Assembly: GCA_027922465.2 (NCBI GenBank)
Contig: BQMF02000017.1
Location: forward strand, 930,001-994,000
From: Turritopsis dohrnii
Taxonomy: Eukaryota; Cnidaria; Hydrozoa; Anthoathecata; Oceaniidae
Reading direction: 5' to 3'
Length of the DNA: 64,000 bases
The notes under the pieces are model-generated. The model did no database searches and had not been told where the DNA came from. It was given only the letters and a program-made list of their open reading frames with translations. How positions within the stretch are numbered: the first letter of the stretch is position 1; every line of letters starts with the position of its first letter. Of this stretch, positions 22,076 to 36,200 are shown piece by piece. The position numbers and the translations under genes were made by a program.

Positions 22076-23058
22076 CCATCAGAGTTACGATTTTTCCGTC
22101 CGACATAATACACCTTTCCCGAATTTCTGTTTAAATGCCGAGTTAGTGCTTAGTTTTCAAGTTTAGCCTCGTGTCTACGTAATTTTCTAATTTCATCATC
22201 TTTTAAGTAAGTAATAGTTACTCGTTCTTTCAGTTCCCGAGTGAAATAATTAGAAGTAAAGAGTTTGAAAAAGAGGCGAAACATCGAGGCTAGGCATTTA
22301 TATTTACGGTGCTTTAACAGGAATTCGGCAAAGGTCTATTAATAAAAAAGCAGATCCAAAGTTAAATCGTTTGTACTTTTTGTCTCAACCTCAACATAGA
22401 AATACGAAATTCGGCGTCCTTTATGTCGGTCTATCTTTGTAGGTTTTTAATGGCCGCACTAACTAACTTGAAGTTCTTTTATTTCTATTTCTTAATTTCC
22501 TTGCTGTCATGGCCATGACGTTTTCGCATATCTTATTATATGACATGTATCCATGGTTATTGCTCATTATATTTCTTTTGTTTAATTTTGTGATGTGTTT
22601 ATTAATAATGATATGAGTAGTGTAACTTAGGCTCAAAAACAGGGAGGTTACGAGGAAGTAAGAAACCACGTAGGATTATTCAGAAGGGTGTATTATAAAT
22701 TCCGCCCTGCAACCCCAGTATATATATGCGTTATTTATAGGGGGCGCTATTCTGATAAACACAAGCGGAATCTGTCGACCTCTGTTTTATGACTGAATTA
22801 GCTTTCTGAAAGGTTTTCTTATTTCGTTGTTAGGTAATTCTAAACAAGTTCCTGGTTATTTTCTCCTGAAACGTGAATGGTGGGAAAGGAAGCAAGGAGT
22901 CATGACAATGTTTGTTTGTTTTTTCTTTTACTTCTCAAACCTGGTGTGGGTGATTTATTAAAAAATTGCAGCGATGTCCTAACGAAATTTCTTAACTATA
23001 AACAATTAATTACTTTCTCTATACAAACTGCAAAAAAATCAAAATTAAACAAAGTATA
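22076..23058. other. gene-free spacer
   Basis: No supported exon or repeat boundary. Short frames here lack recognisable domains. Confidence 0.35.
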
Positions 23059-23409
23059 CCTTAAAGTTATTAATTTTCGCGCGTACTAATTTTCGCGCAA
23101 TTTTGCGCAGGGGCCCAAAAATGCGCGAAATTTAATACCGAAATTATGCGCAGGCAGGGAGTGCGCGAATATCAATACCATATTTTAAAACCGTTTTTTT
23201 GTTTTTGGAAAGAAAGTGGCATTTATCTTTAAAAATTTCTTCATTTTTATTTGTATGCCTAGAAAAAAATATATAGGAGGCCTTTGTGCGCGAAAATTAA
23301 TACCGATAATTTGAAGACAATTGCCTGGTGCGCGAAAATTAATACGCGTGAAAAAAAATTTTTCTTGATGCGCGAAAATTAATACGCGCGAAAATTATTA
23401 CCTTTAAGG
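23059..23409. mobile_element. CCTTAAGG-type TIR element, 351 bp, GCGCG core word
   Basis: TA flanks at 23057-23058 and 23410-23411. The ends are CCTTAAAGTTATTAATTTTC and GAAAATTATTACCTTTAAGG. The word GCGCGAAAATTAATAC recurs four or more times in both orientations. No coding sequence. Confidence 0.8.
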
Positions 23410-24212
23410 TAAGTGAAACCACTTATGCCTAGCATTCTCAGTCAGTTTGAAATGTGCTGCTGTATTGCACCATATAAGGTTCTGGTAACTCTTAAAGTGC
23501 CTTGTAGCTGCTGAGCCAATAGACGTATTATTTCGATTAACGACAAACAGTTTGAGTAAATAATGGAACGGTACCACATGAACAAAATTCGGTGTAAAGT
23601 TGTCTTAAGCTTCAAGTTGTTAGTATTTGTAAAGTGAGTATTAATTATGAATTCGATAAATCAAATATCAGAGATGCAAACTTTATTTTAATTTCTTACA
23701 ATTTATTTATTTTCATGGTGTTTCAATACAAAAAGGAAAGCAGTTATTTTTGTTTGAGATTTATCGAATAGAAAAATCATGAGAAAATCATGTTACTAAG
23801 CAAATTTCATTTCATGAAAATCCATTTTGATCCTCTCTTTTTTCCCCAAAAAATGTGCTGGCTTGTCTCTCCCTCTCCCAACTCAAAATGTCTTGCTACG
23901 GCCCTGCAGGAGTTGTTATAGTAGTGTTCAACACAATATTCACTTTCGTTGCGATCTTAATAAACAAGTTATATAACAAAATCAAACTGCTTCACAAAAA
24001 ATTTAATTTGTCAAGTCTATCGAATATTCAACAAAATGGTTGGAACAGCATGATTCAATCGACCTCCAATTGACACTATTGGATTGTAAAAATTTATTTT
24101 TACTTATTTTTTTCATTAATCATAAGTTCGTGACTAGATGGAGTGTTAATCTCAAATCTTCTTGCAATCGATAACATATTTTATGCTAAACACTTAAAAA
24201 GAATGCTTTTCA
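23410..24212. other. region upstream of the receptor gene
   Basis: It holds the presumed promoter and 5' UTR of the channel subunit. I see no decisive promoter element. An in-frame TAA at 24195 precedes the chosen start codon. Confidence 0.35.
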
Positions 24213-24256
24213 ATGGGTATTACAATTGTGCTTTGTGCTCCTGATATTGTTAACAG
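24213..24256 (+). CDS. receptor exon 1 (start codon)
   Basis: ATG at 24213 follows an in-frame TAA at 24195. The exon ends AACAG before GTAATC. It is the least certain exon, because an alternative upstream first exon could splice to exon 2. Confidence 0.5.
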
Positions 24257-27200
24257 GTAATCGTACCAAGCTTCACATATTTCGTCCTCTACGTCCATAT
24301 TCTTTTTTTAGTGTATCAGTGTTTCTATCGATTACAGCATTAATTTTGAATGGCATTTTTCTGCCGACGAAGTAAGTAAATCAAACAATTAAACTAGTTT
24401 GTTTTTGGATTTTAAACAACCTCAAAGTCCACTATTATGTTTTTTGTTAGTACCCAAGATGCTGAAATTGCCAATGATTTTAAACGCTTATTAGATCGAT
24501 ATGATTCGAGATTAAGGCCAAACTATAGTGGTGAGTAACAAGTCTGATTTTTCTAAATTCAATTAATAGGTAGTACAAATTTTTGGAATGGAAAGCTGGT
24601 ATGTGATATTTTTAGGGGATCCTACCTTGGTGAAACTGAATTTGGCAATAGATAGTTTTGGAAGTATAAATGAAAAGGATATGGTAACATTTAATTTCAT
24701 AAGTTATCTCCATACACCTTAAGGGAAGAAAATTTCGCGAGTTAAATTCCCGCGAAAATTTAACACGTACATTTAGAACGCGTACATCTACGTCCAGAAT
24801 CAACGTAGTGTGTTTCAATTAATTGGATTTAAAAAATTTCATCGCAGTTTTTGAAGGAAATATCCAAATAATTTCAAACTTTGCCCGTCGATGACAGCTG
24901 TAGCTGCTGCCGAAACGTAGCCAAAATAAACTCGCTTTGACTTATTTAATTATAACTAGCCGCCAAGGCGGCGTTACTCGCCGCCCATGTTCAGCCTGCG
25001 TTGAGTTCAAGAAAAATGAAATTAAGGAATTCGGAATAATAAGTGTGCCCATGTTGTAGAGCTCGAAAAACTGATCAAAAAAATGTATGGGATAGTTTTG
25101 CTACGACCAACCGTTACGGAGATATTGTTGATCAAAAATTTTGATGACGTCATAGACCCGTCCCCCAAAAAAATTAGACCCAAACTTCTCGTCACCCTAT
25201 CGCCTGTATCGCGGACCCCAAAAAACGTCAGTTATCCCTATTCGTTACGGAGATAATTTTCCCTAAAGGTCGCATTCGATTAGGGTCTCAAAGCAATGGT
25301 TTCACACTGACGTCGCACACAAGAAGAGAAACAATTTATGTGTGATTTTACATTGCTGACTCTCTTTCGCAGTTCACATCTACCATTTTGCGTGACTTGC
25401 AAACAAACAAACAAACAGACAGAGAATCGGCTATTAATATATAGACTAGTAACCTGGGTAAAAACTTTTTACCGAACTTAACTTCGAAAGCATTAGGTCA
25501 AATCTATCATTCCCGTGTATGTACCCCGTGACGAAAAAATAAATCATAGAATTGCAACTCAAAAGTGTACGATGCAATGCAATGATTCCCCGTGATCATA
25601 AAAAACTGACGTCAAATGATGCCACGTGCTTTTGGAATGATCGTGAAAAAAGTGTCTCTCGCCTCTACGTGGTTTTACGCGCACATAAGAGGATGATGAC
25701 CGTAAATTTAAACTAAATATGTCACTCTCTAAAATAAAAGTGGGACACACAAATGCGAATTAGTATAATAAGACTAGACGTCAAGGCGTCGTCGCACGCC
25801 GCCAACAATCAACATACATTTCAGGCAAAACATTTCTTACCGGTTTTTATTTCGAAAATGAACCCGTGTCTCGTGTAAGCGTATAAAAGTGGTTGTATGT
25901 ACTGATAAAAAAAAACTAACGTCAAATCAATGATTCAGTAGAATCTGACGTCATTACTGAGAAAAAAGCGTTCTCGCTCTACGTGGCTTTACGCGGCCAA
26001 TATAGGAAATCCTACGTAAAATTTAGTTAAATATATCACTCTCTAAAATAAAAGTGGTATGCACAATCGCGGATTATTATAATAAGATAGTATCTCGCGT
26101 AAAAGTTTTTTACGGCTTTAATTTCGAAACGGATGTGCAAGAATCCCCCGTTCCCGTGTGAGAACCCCGTGACGAAAATTTCAATTACGAAATCGGGACT
26201 GGAAAGTGCACTGATGTTGTAGAGTTTGAAAAACTGAGCAAAAAAATGTATGGGACCGTTTCCCTACGACCAACCGTTGGAGAGATATCGCCAATCAAAG
26301 ATTTTGATGACGTCATAGCCGCAGTACCAAATAAAATTTAGGCTCAAATGTTGCGTCACTGCATCACCCGTGTCACCGGCCCTAAAAAACGTCAGTTATC
26401 TATATTGGTTCTTGAGATATTTCCCCAAAAACGTCGCGTTCGATTGGGGATGCAATGCAATGGCTCCCCGTTATACGACAAAAATAACTGACGTCACACC
26501 GCGTGCTATTATACAAATCGTCAATTATCAATGGTCTAACGAAAAAATGACACGATTAAGAAGATTTTGACCGTAAATTTTAAAAAAACACAACACTCTC
26601 TAAATTAAAAGTGGGATGCACGGTTGCGGATTAGTATAAGTAGACTAGTAGTATCTCGCGTAAAAGTTTTTTACGACTTTAATTCCGAAAAGAATCTGCA
26701 GAAATACGACGCGTTCCCGTGTGAGAACCCCGTGACGAAAATTTCAATAACGGAATCGGGACTGGAAAGTGTACTGATGTTGTAGAGCTTGAAAAACTGA
26801 GCAAAAAAATGTATGGGATCGTTTCGCTACGACCAACCGTTGCGGAGATATCGTCGGTCAAAGATTGTGATGACGTCATATCCGCAGTACCAAATAAAAT
26901 TTAGGACCAAATGTTCATCGCTCCATCACCGGTGTCACCGACCCTAAAAAACGTCAGTTATCCTTATTGGTTCTCGAGATATTTCCCCAAAAACGTCGCG
27001 TTCGATTGGGGATGCAATTTTTTTTTTTTTTTTTTACAAAATGTGCATATAGTATATTAACCTAAAATGAAAATTTTTCCAGGAAAAAGATAATATTGAA
27101 TATTCATTGATTAGTTCAAGTTATGTGCCATTTCGGGGAAGTCTATATCAGAGAGTTCAATGGGGTTTATATTCGTTCTTGTTCCCCTTATGCATAACAA

Positions 27201-30200
27201 ACATGAGCGTAGTAGCGAAAAGTTCAATTTTGCTCGAAGAGAGTTGACCACGATGGATTTTGCAACGTTTCGTTTTTCGGCAATTCGAGTTGCTGCGTGA
27301 GAGAAGAAACAATCGCACTCACGACTCATTCCTCCGAAGCACGTCAAGACGAGGGGTGTAAAGGAACCAGCCTCAATTGTTTGGATTCGTTCGTTGTAGG
27401 CTCTCTTCTTCTCGTTTTCATTTTTCTTGTGTGCAGCTTGAAGGCTCTGGTTCAGGTAACTTTTAGCTAATGGGTTAAAAACCCTCATGTCGACGTATGC
27501 TAATTGTCCCCTGACCCAAAAGTCTCTTACTGCCACATCGGTTCTGGATCCTTCGCTTTTGATGGCTGACTTGTGCACCAATATTTCGCCCGTTAGTGGA
27601 GTGAGCGTTGGTTCGACGATAACGTGGTTGCTGACTTCTCTTGCGATTTCGGCCGTCAGGTCTCGTAGTTCATTATGTCTTGAGATGATGAAGCCACCAC
27701 GGGGGCAGTTCATCGCGTGTTGGATATCGAATGGTACAACACAAACACAAGTTGTCGGTAAACGCTTTAACGGGATGCTGTACCGGATGAAAATTGCATA
27801 CCAGAATGCTTGTTTCTCGAGATGGAAATTGTTTGATTTGATCGGTAGTGCTGTCAACCACAGTGATGCGCCATTTTCGGTGGATGCCTCAATTGACTTC
27901 TTCTTCAATGGACATTGCACTTCCTTTTTGATCTCCTGGAGCTGCTTTTGATTTTCTTTACGCTTGGCTGCTCGGATTTTCAATTTGATTTTGAACTGAT
28001 CTATGGGGATCTCTTCGTAGATTGTTTGGTGGCTCTTCAGTTTCCCTTTGATCGATTGGGTGATGTTGATGGAGTTCTCATACTCAGTGTCACACATATG
28101 AGATGGAATGATGAGTCCCATTCCACCGAGACTTGGTGGAAGGGAGAGGAGTTGACGATCGACGGTGTTGAATTCGTGACCTTGGAAGAGTGTCTTTATA
28201 AATTTGTCGATAGCTTTGTCCAGAGGTATCAGTTTTTCCTTGATGTTGGGTGTTGTTCTCATGATATAGACGTAGCGATGTCGTAGACCATGGATGAAAG
28301 CGGCAAAGGCAAGATGTGGTTGTGTCTTTGCAACTTCTTGAATTTGATTCAACTCGGTAGTCCAATCTACGACTTTGTTCTCGATGAAGCTCTTGGTGGT
28401 CATGTCATCGCCTATCACGGTACCGAGATGTTTTCTGCCATGGGTTGTTATTTTGATGGACGAGCTGTCAAAAATCTTTTTCGCAGTATCGAGGTTTTCT
28501 TCCTTGACAACTAGCCACGATTTTGATTCTTCAACGTGATATCCCAGGAGTGGACCATGTTTAATGATTGCGTCCCACCAGACTTTAAGTGGTTTTAATC
28601 GTCCGGCGCCAGTGATATCGTCGGCGAATGCAACTTGAAGGATTTCGTTCGTTTGCAAGGTCGATAGAAGTGGTGTTAGACCGATTGCGTACATAGACAT
28701 TGCAACCGGATCACCTTGCGTGGTACCTTCGTTTGACTTGATTTCCCCTCCCCCGTTGATGAATAGACGAGCAGGTCTTGAGTAGCAATTAACAAGGTAG
28801 GTTGCCAATTCTGGACATAAGATTTTGATGTTATGAAGGGCATTTTGACGATTTAAAGAATTGAAGGCGTTTCTCGCATCAACTTGGATGAATGCTTCAG
28901 TTTCGTTTTCGTCATACGATTCGCGCATTGCGTGAACTGCGACTTCTACTCCTGCTTGTTGACCGGCGCATAATTGTTGGTATCCAGCTGCGTTTATTAT
29001 GTCTTGTTTCACGATTTGCGATACAGCTTTCCCCATTATTCGCCTGAGCACTTCGCCTATTCCGATGGGTCTGATTCCTGGTGATTTATCGAGTGGGATG
29101 AGGCGACAGGATAGAAGAGCTTCGGTGGAACCAGGGTCTTTTATCTCGTACGAACAGAGTTTTCGAGTCATAAGAGCGATAGAATGACAGAGATCGTTTG
29201 CAGACGTTCCGAAGATCATGTTGTTTGCCATTCTCTTCCATGCATCGGAATCAAGGTTTGATGGGCCGTGAGATCCTTTAGTTCGAAGCGCACACTTTTG
29301 TATAAAGTCAGCGTTTATTCCACCGTAGATAATCACATCGATATCGCGGATTGGACCAGCTAGGGTCATATCGTCATTCAAAGGTGAGGCTTCTGGGTGT
29401 TTCTCCATCAAACCGTTGATGACTTCAGATGTAGGTGGTAGAACTCCTTTAGATGATTTTGATAGGAGTCTTATCGCTGATTGAACTTTCCCCTTTAACA
29501 TTAGCTTTGTGAACAATTTGACCATGTCGTCAGGGATGCAATGCAATGATTCCCCCGTGATGCGATAAAAATAACTGACGTCACGCCGCGTGCTAATTAT
29601 ACTAATCGTCAATTATCAATGGTCTAACGAAAAAATGACCACGATTAAGAGGATTTTGACCGTAAAATTAAAAAAACACAACACTCTCTAAAATAAAAGT
29701 GGTATGCACACACGCGGATTAGTATAAGTAGACTAGTAACTCGCGTAAAAGTTTTTTTTCGTGACTGGAAAGTGTTCCCATGTTGTAGAGGTCGAAAAGC
29801 TGATCAAAAAAGTGTATGGGATCGTTTCGTTACGATCAACCGTTGCAGAGATATCGTCGCTCAAAGATTTTAATGACGTCAGTTCCGCAGTACCAAATAA
29901 AATTTAGGTCTAAATGTTGCGTCACCCCGTCACCCGTATCGCGGACCCCAAAAAACGTCAGTTATCCCTATTGGTTCTCGAGATATTTCCCCAAAAACGT
30001 CGCGTTCGATTGGGGATGCAATGCAATGGTTCCCCCGTGATCATAAAAACACTTGACGTCAAATGTCACGTGCTATTATACTAATCCTGAATGTGTCTTG
30101 CGTGGGCGAACTGCCGCTATATGACCACGATTAAGAAGATTTCGACCATTAAAAAAACAAAAACACAACACTCACTAAGTTAAATGTGTTGCACACGCAC

Positions 30201-33200
30201 GCGGATTAGTATAAGTGGAAATATTTTTCAAAGCAATTCATTATCAAAAAGTAGTTCACTTTACTTCAACAAATTCCAAAAATATTCCTATCCTTAACTC
30301 AAAATTTTGGTTATTCTTCGAGATCGCGTAAAAGTTGATTGTAAGCCATTCGCGACATTAATTTCTCGCGAAAATTTAGATTTTTGTAAATTCGCGAAAA
30401 TAATTTCTCGCGGAAAACTTCATTTTTTTCGATTGGCGAATTTATATTCCCGCTAAAATTTCTTCCTTCAAGGTATCATTATAATGATTACGATTGGTAA
30501 ACTTTAATGTCATGCAATTTTCATCATTGACTACTTTTTAGACTTTTAAGATTGATCTTTTTCTTCAACAACGCTGGTATGATTATCGATTACGGCATAA
30601 TTTTTCTAAACCAATGACACCGTTACTTGGGAAGAAAACCACAACGCACTTCATATGGACACCCGATATGTATTTCCATAACGCCAGGCAAGCATCAAAG
30701 CGTCGTGTGCCATTATCTAACGAGAAGTTTGATATATTTCCAGATGGATTCGTTTTTTGGGGAATGCAGTATGGCATTGTTTTTTTTATATTTCGATATC
30801 TAAAGAAGGAAAACCAGTTCAATTCATATTTACATATTTTACTTATAATTTTCGTAAAACATGGACCCTTGAACAACTTTAAAAAATAGAATGTATACAA
30901 TGAAAACTGATCATTACAATGCTGACTGAAATAAATCACAGGCATTTTTAGTCCAAAAGTCTCTTAAATTCGTTTTTTAAAGATTCCAAATCATTTAGAT
31001 GACATGACATTTTGTGCATTGTTAGAGTAATCCTTTTCAGCCATGTTAGTAAAAAAACGAAGTTTCCAGCATAAACGAAGTCTTTAGTAATACATGAATG
31101 TAAGAAAGTTTCACGGGACAAATTTAGGAACTTTGGTCACATGTGATTAAGGATAGTCTCTAACCTATTTGCTCAAAAAGCAGCAAAAAAATTTTTTTGG
31201 CGTTTCCTATGTAATTTTTATCATAGATTAAGTTTCTGGAGTCAAAAATTTAAATTTAGAAGCACTTTTCCAAAAAACGCGTTTTTGTGTTCTACACAAC
31301 ATTTTTTAAATAAATATCTTTTGTTCAAAACATGTGATATTTGCGAAGATTCAATAAACGTTGCTGATCTTTATTGGTATTTCTCTTTCAATCATGCGTC
31401 TTTCGCTAATTTCTATTCAGATATTATGTAAACACGTTTGATCTTTGAAAAAACTAAAATCGTCGATATCTCGACAATGTTTTTTTCGCTGTTATCCTGA
31501 CTTTGCCGAGCTCCAATTCCCCTACACATCAATCGATGTCGACGGGATGACGTTTATTCGAACTTCGAACGAATGGGATGTTAGGAAAAAAACCTTGCCT
31601 CACTTTTGTCTAATTTTTAGTAACAGCTGAGAAATTTATGAATAAGCGAGACAGACCATGCGTAAATACGGGCGTAAGTATATATGAACAATAATTAAAC
31701 GATGATTGTGAAAGATCTATTGGTTTTGAAGAAAAAGTGAGGCAAGGTTTTGTTAGCGATATGATGAGGATCACATGGATATAACTTTCACAAGAAACGG
31801 ATGAGGCTGAGGGGACTCGGAGCTAGAATAGAGCGGGAAAAGTCAAATTCGTTCAATAATTTTTTTCTTTTTTGGATCGATTTTGGATCGATAGGGAATA
31901 TAGCTATTTAGCTTTCAGAAAATGTATACTCTTATAGGGGAAAAAAATGAAAGTATCTGAAGTAGCTACTTCATAAAAACTGAAAATATGTTTAGAGGTT
32001 GGAGACTATCCTTAAAAAAAGGGGGACTTAATAAGGTATGCTAGACCAAGAACTACTGAGGCGCAATAAAAACAACAAAAACGATGGAATTTATAGCCAG
32101 TCATGAGAAATGGATACTAATTTCTTCAATGACAAAGAGTAACTTTTCAATAAATACAAAACGAAGGTGAAAAACTGAAGATATCTTTGACTCTCGTAAC
32201 ATCAAGTCGTTAGAGAATATTTGGAAAATAGCATTTGAACTTTTTCATTCAACCATTTAATTTTCATATGAAACCAGTTGTTATATAAATTACACTTTAA
32301 TGGATAAATAACTACTTTGTTACAAAAGAACATTAACGAACAAAATAGAAAATAATGCTGATGTATGAAGGTTTATTATATCTCTGTGGTGTTTGATATC
32401 CTGTCTCTCATAAAAAACTCGTCATTTAGGATCACTCTAATTGCTTCCTGCAACATGGACTTTAGACATTATCCAATAGACACTCAATATTGTGGATTGG
32501 AAATAGGAAGCTGTAAGTTTATCAACATCCTAATCCTGGAGATAAAAGTAATATTTTCAGTGAATCCTATGTAAAATTTTTATTATTGACTGAAAATTTC
32601 ATTGTGTTCACCTCACAATATCACAACAAGTTACAAGCTGAAGAAACCGTTCCTGGAAGCAAAAACAAATACTTTACGGGGAGAAAGTTTCGCGAGGAAA
32701 AGAAGCCCGCGAAATTCTAGGGATTCACTTTCGCAAAGTAGTGATTAAATCTATTTCCCGTAAAATAATCTTTCGCGTTCAACTGAAAAAGTGAATTTCG
32801 CGTGGATAAACTTCCGCGATTTTCGGTTTTCGTGCAATTTGTTTCTCTAAACATTTTGCAATTTTGGCAAATAAAACAGAGATTTGTTTATATTAAACAT
32901 AAATTTTTCCTTCTAATCAGAAAATTATTTAAGTAGAAAAAGCATCAAAGGCAGTACGCTCATCATATTCCCACTCGGAGTCATCACTTGACGGACGAGG
33001 CATTTTTCATCACTCTTGCTTTCTCCGTGTTGCTCGGCTGGTATAGCGTTCATTGTAGCATCAAAATTATTTTCGTAGTCAGGCGCGCACTATCAATTAC
33101 GGACACTTTCATTTAAGGAACCCTCTCATTGAGAAATACCAACGAATCAACGATAAATCAAAGTAGATTTTTATAGAGTATTATCTTGTATATTGCAAAC

Positions 33201-36200
33201 TTTGCGAAACCAGAAAAATAAAATCTCACGCAATTCCAGTAATTTTTCTCTTAAGTTTGCGGAAAAGTATGAAGTGAGCACTAAATTACGATAGTTACGG
33301 TAATACTTGTGTTGTCGAAAGAAAAACATGTGTAAAAAACATATATGAATTTTGAGGGTTTTTTTCTTAAATTTGACTTTCGCGAATCCCCTTCCTAGGT
33401 CATTTCGCGTGGGATAAACTTTCGCGAATCTGCATGCCAGTCCTTTTCGCGGGACTTACTTTTGCGAAATGACCAAAAAACGCGGAAACCTTCTCCCCGT
33501 AAAGTATTATCAGTAATAAAAAAACAAGGCTGATGGTATGCTACAACATTTTTCAGGTGGAACTAACCAAAATTCTGTTACCATCCCATGGAAAGTTCAG
33601 TTGAACTCTCCAAGGATTCAACAATAATCTTTCATATTTGCAGTCTCAATAAACACTTTCCAATTTGTTTTAGAATGACTGCAGTATCCTAGCTGCAGTC
33701 AAATTTTATAAATAAATTCCTTGAACATTATGATTAATAAAGGTAGGGTTTTTGTTTCTTTACATTACAGATGGTTACACAAGCAAACATTTACGCTATG
33801 AATGGTATCTTGACCCTATAAATCTACAAGAAGCGCAAATACCAATGTTTTTATTAGAAAACATTCAAAACGAAACTTTCGAATTGCAATCTACAACAGG
33901 TAAGAATGAAATTATCTCTATTTGTTATAACCCAAACGAATACCTTATTCGGAGAAATTTTGGCGCGGATTTAATTTGGCGCACGGCAAATTTGGAATAT
34001 TTGGCGCGGATTTAATTTGGCGCGCAGCCAGAAAAAAGTTGAATTTAGCGCGGATTTAATTTGGCGCAGCCAGAATGTTTCAAAAATTTCATAGTCGTTT
34101 AACGAATCAATCAGAACTAATTACAGTACCATACATTCAAAGGTGAGACGGTAAAGCATAGAACTTCAAACATTCATGTATTCGTGACTTTTTTTATTAA
34201 AACTATAAACAGAAGATTCACGACAGTGATATAACAAGAAGAATTAAAAGCGTGACAACACTATTTACACAAACGACCATTCGTTCAATGTACTCCATAA
34301 GATCAGTGCCCAGCCAACACAGGGGGCCTACACGATTCACATATCTAAAAGACTCCCTCGGTGCCGACTAGGTGTTGTTTGCGGCGTTTCTATACTTAGC
34401 CAGAAAAGAAAAAAATGATTTGGCGCAGCTAGAAAAAAAAATAATTTTGGCGCGGATTTAATTTGTCGCAGCCAGAAAAAAACTAAATTTGGCGCGGATT
34501 TAGTTTGGCGATTTTTGGCATTTTGCGCCAATCGCGCCAAATTTTCTCCACGCCAAAATTTCTCCGATTAAGGTAATAATGAATTGTACAAAACAATGAT
34601 ACGAATATGTTTTCTTGATTGATGCTAGTTGCTTTTATTGGTTACTGGGACAGGCCTGGGTCAGCGAGGAAAAGGCCGTCAATGGCAAAAAAATTAACTG
34701 TGTCGTGCAGATTTTCATGGAATAATTCTTTCAGTGACATCTATGAAATTCTTGCTCAATAATCATATTCGGTTTCAGGAAATTACTCATGCCTCAGAGC
34801 AAAATTTAACTTTCGAAGAAGAACAACCACTTCGATTATCCAAATATTCTTTCCGTGCACAGCAATTGTCTGTGTCTCTTGGATGTCATTTTGGCTGCAT
34901 AAGAATTGCTTTTCAGCTAGAGTAGGTAAGTACGAGGAGTTTGTAAGACGTTTCATTATCAACATCGTCATCGCAATAGCAACATTCCCTTTGTTGTCAT
35001 CAAAAATATTTTATTTCAAGTTTAATGAATGTTTTATGTTTTTATTTCTTTATCAATTAATTTCAAGCAGGATGACCTTTCCAGTTCTGAAAGAAATGTT
35101 GTTACACCGACAAATGTATTAACTCCAACAAATGTAATTATTATTTCGCTAAATGCAGTAAAGTACGTCAAATGTAGTAACGACTTGAAGGTAGAAATGA
35201 GCCATAATTAGGCCAAACACATGAAGGTCTTCACCAGGTAACTCTTCAAGGATAGCCCTTGAAAAGTTGGCCATATAATAAAACCCAAAACCACGCATGT
35301 GCAGTTCAGTAAAAAGATGATAATATGAACTAAATGAACCGTCATTAGGCAAAACACATCAAGGTCTTCACAAAGTAATGTTTCCAGTACTATCAGGTGA
35401 CTGCGTAATGAGCCCCTAGAATTCGTGTTGTTAATACAAGCAAAATGAGTCATAAGGTCATAACACATGAGCATCCTTATCAAGTAACTAATTTTTGTGA
35501 ATCAAAGACAAATTTGAAATAAAACTTCATTTTACTCATTATCTAGAATATCTAAAAGAAGAAATTTCTGTGGGAAGAAAATTTCGCAGATTCAAATTCC
35601 CCCAAAATTTTTCGAAATTGGCTGCCCGCGAAATTACATACACAAAATCACAGAATTAAACCTTTCCGCGAAAATTATTATTTTGATCAGCGGCGAAGTT
35701 AAATTTCCGCGAAAATTTCTTCCCTTAAGGTATTCCTATTTCTACTCTCTAAGAATCCCCCTCATTTTTTACCTGTACGTACCAGACAGTCACAAAAAAA
35801 GATTCTGCATGTAAAAGTAATAATGATGATATAATAGAGATAGATTTAAAAGTAAAGCATTTTTACATTTTTTTTCTGAAGGTGTTGGTATTACAACTTT
35901 ACTGACAATCTGCACTATATGGGGATCAATAAACAGACAATTACCACAAGTAAATTACGTGAAAGCAGTGGATATTTATTTCATTGGTTCGTTTACCTTT
36001 ATCTTATGTGTACTGATTGAATATACATGTATTATGAATATGAAGTTTTACAAGAGAAAGAAAAAGAAATTAAAACTACGGAGATTAAAGCGTGAAGAAT
36101 CGTTAATAAAGCGACAAATTGCTGATGCTAGCCACGCGTCCACTTATCTCTTCGTAAGTATAACACTTCAACTTTCAACATTCAGAGGACTATTCAAATA

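Noticed and set aside
27487..28514. Plus-strand frames opposite the RT gene (154, 123 and 74 codons)
   Set aside because: They are antisense shadows of the RLE retrotransposon frame, which carries all recognisable motifs.
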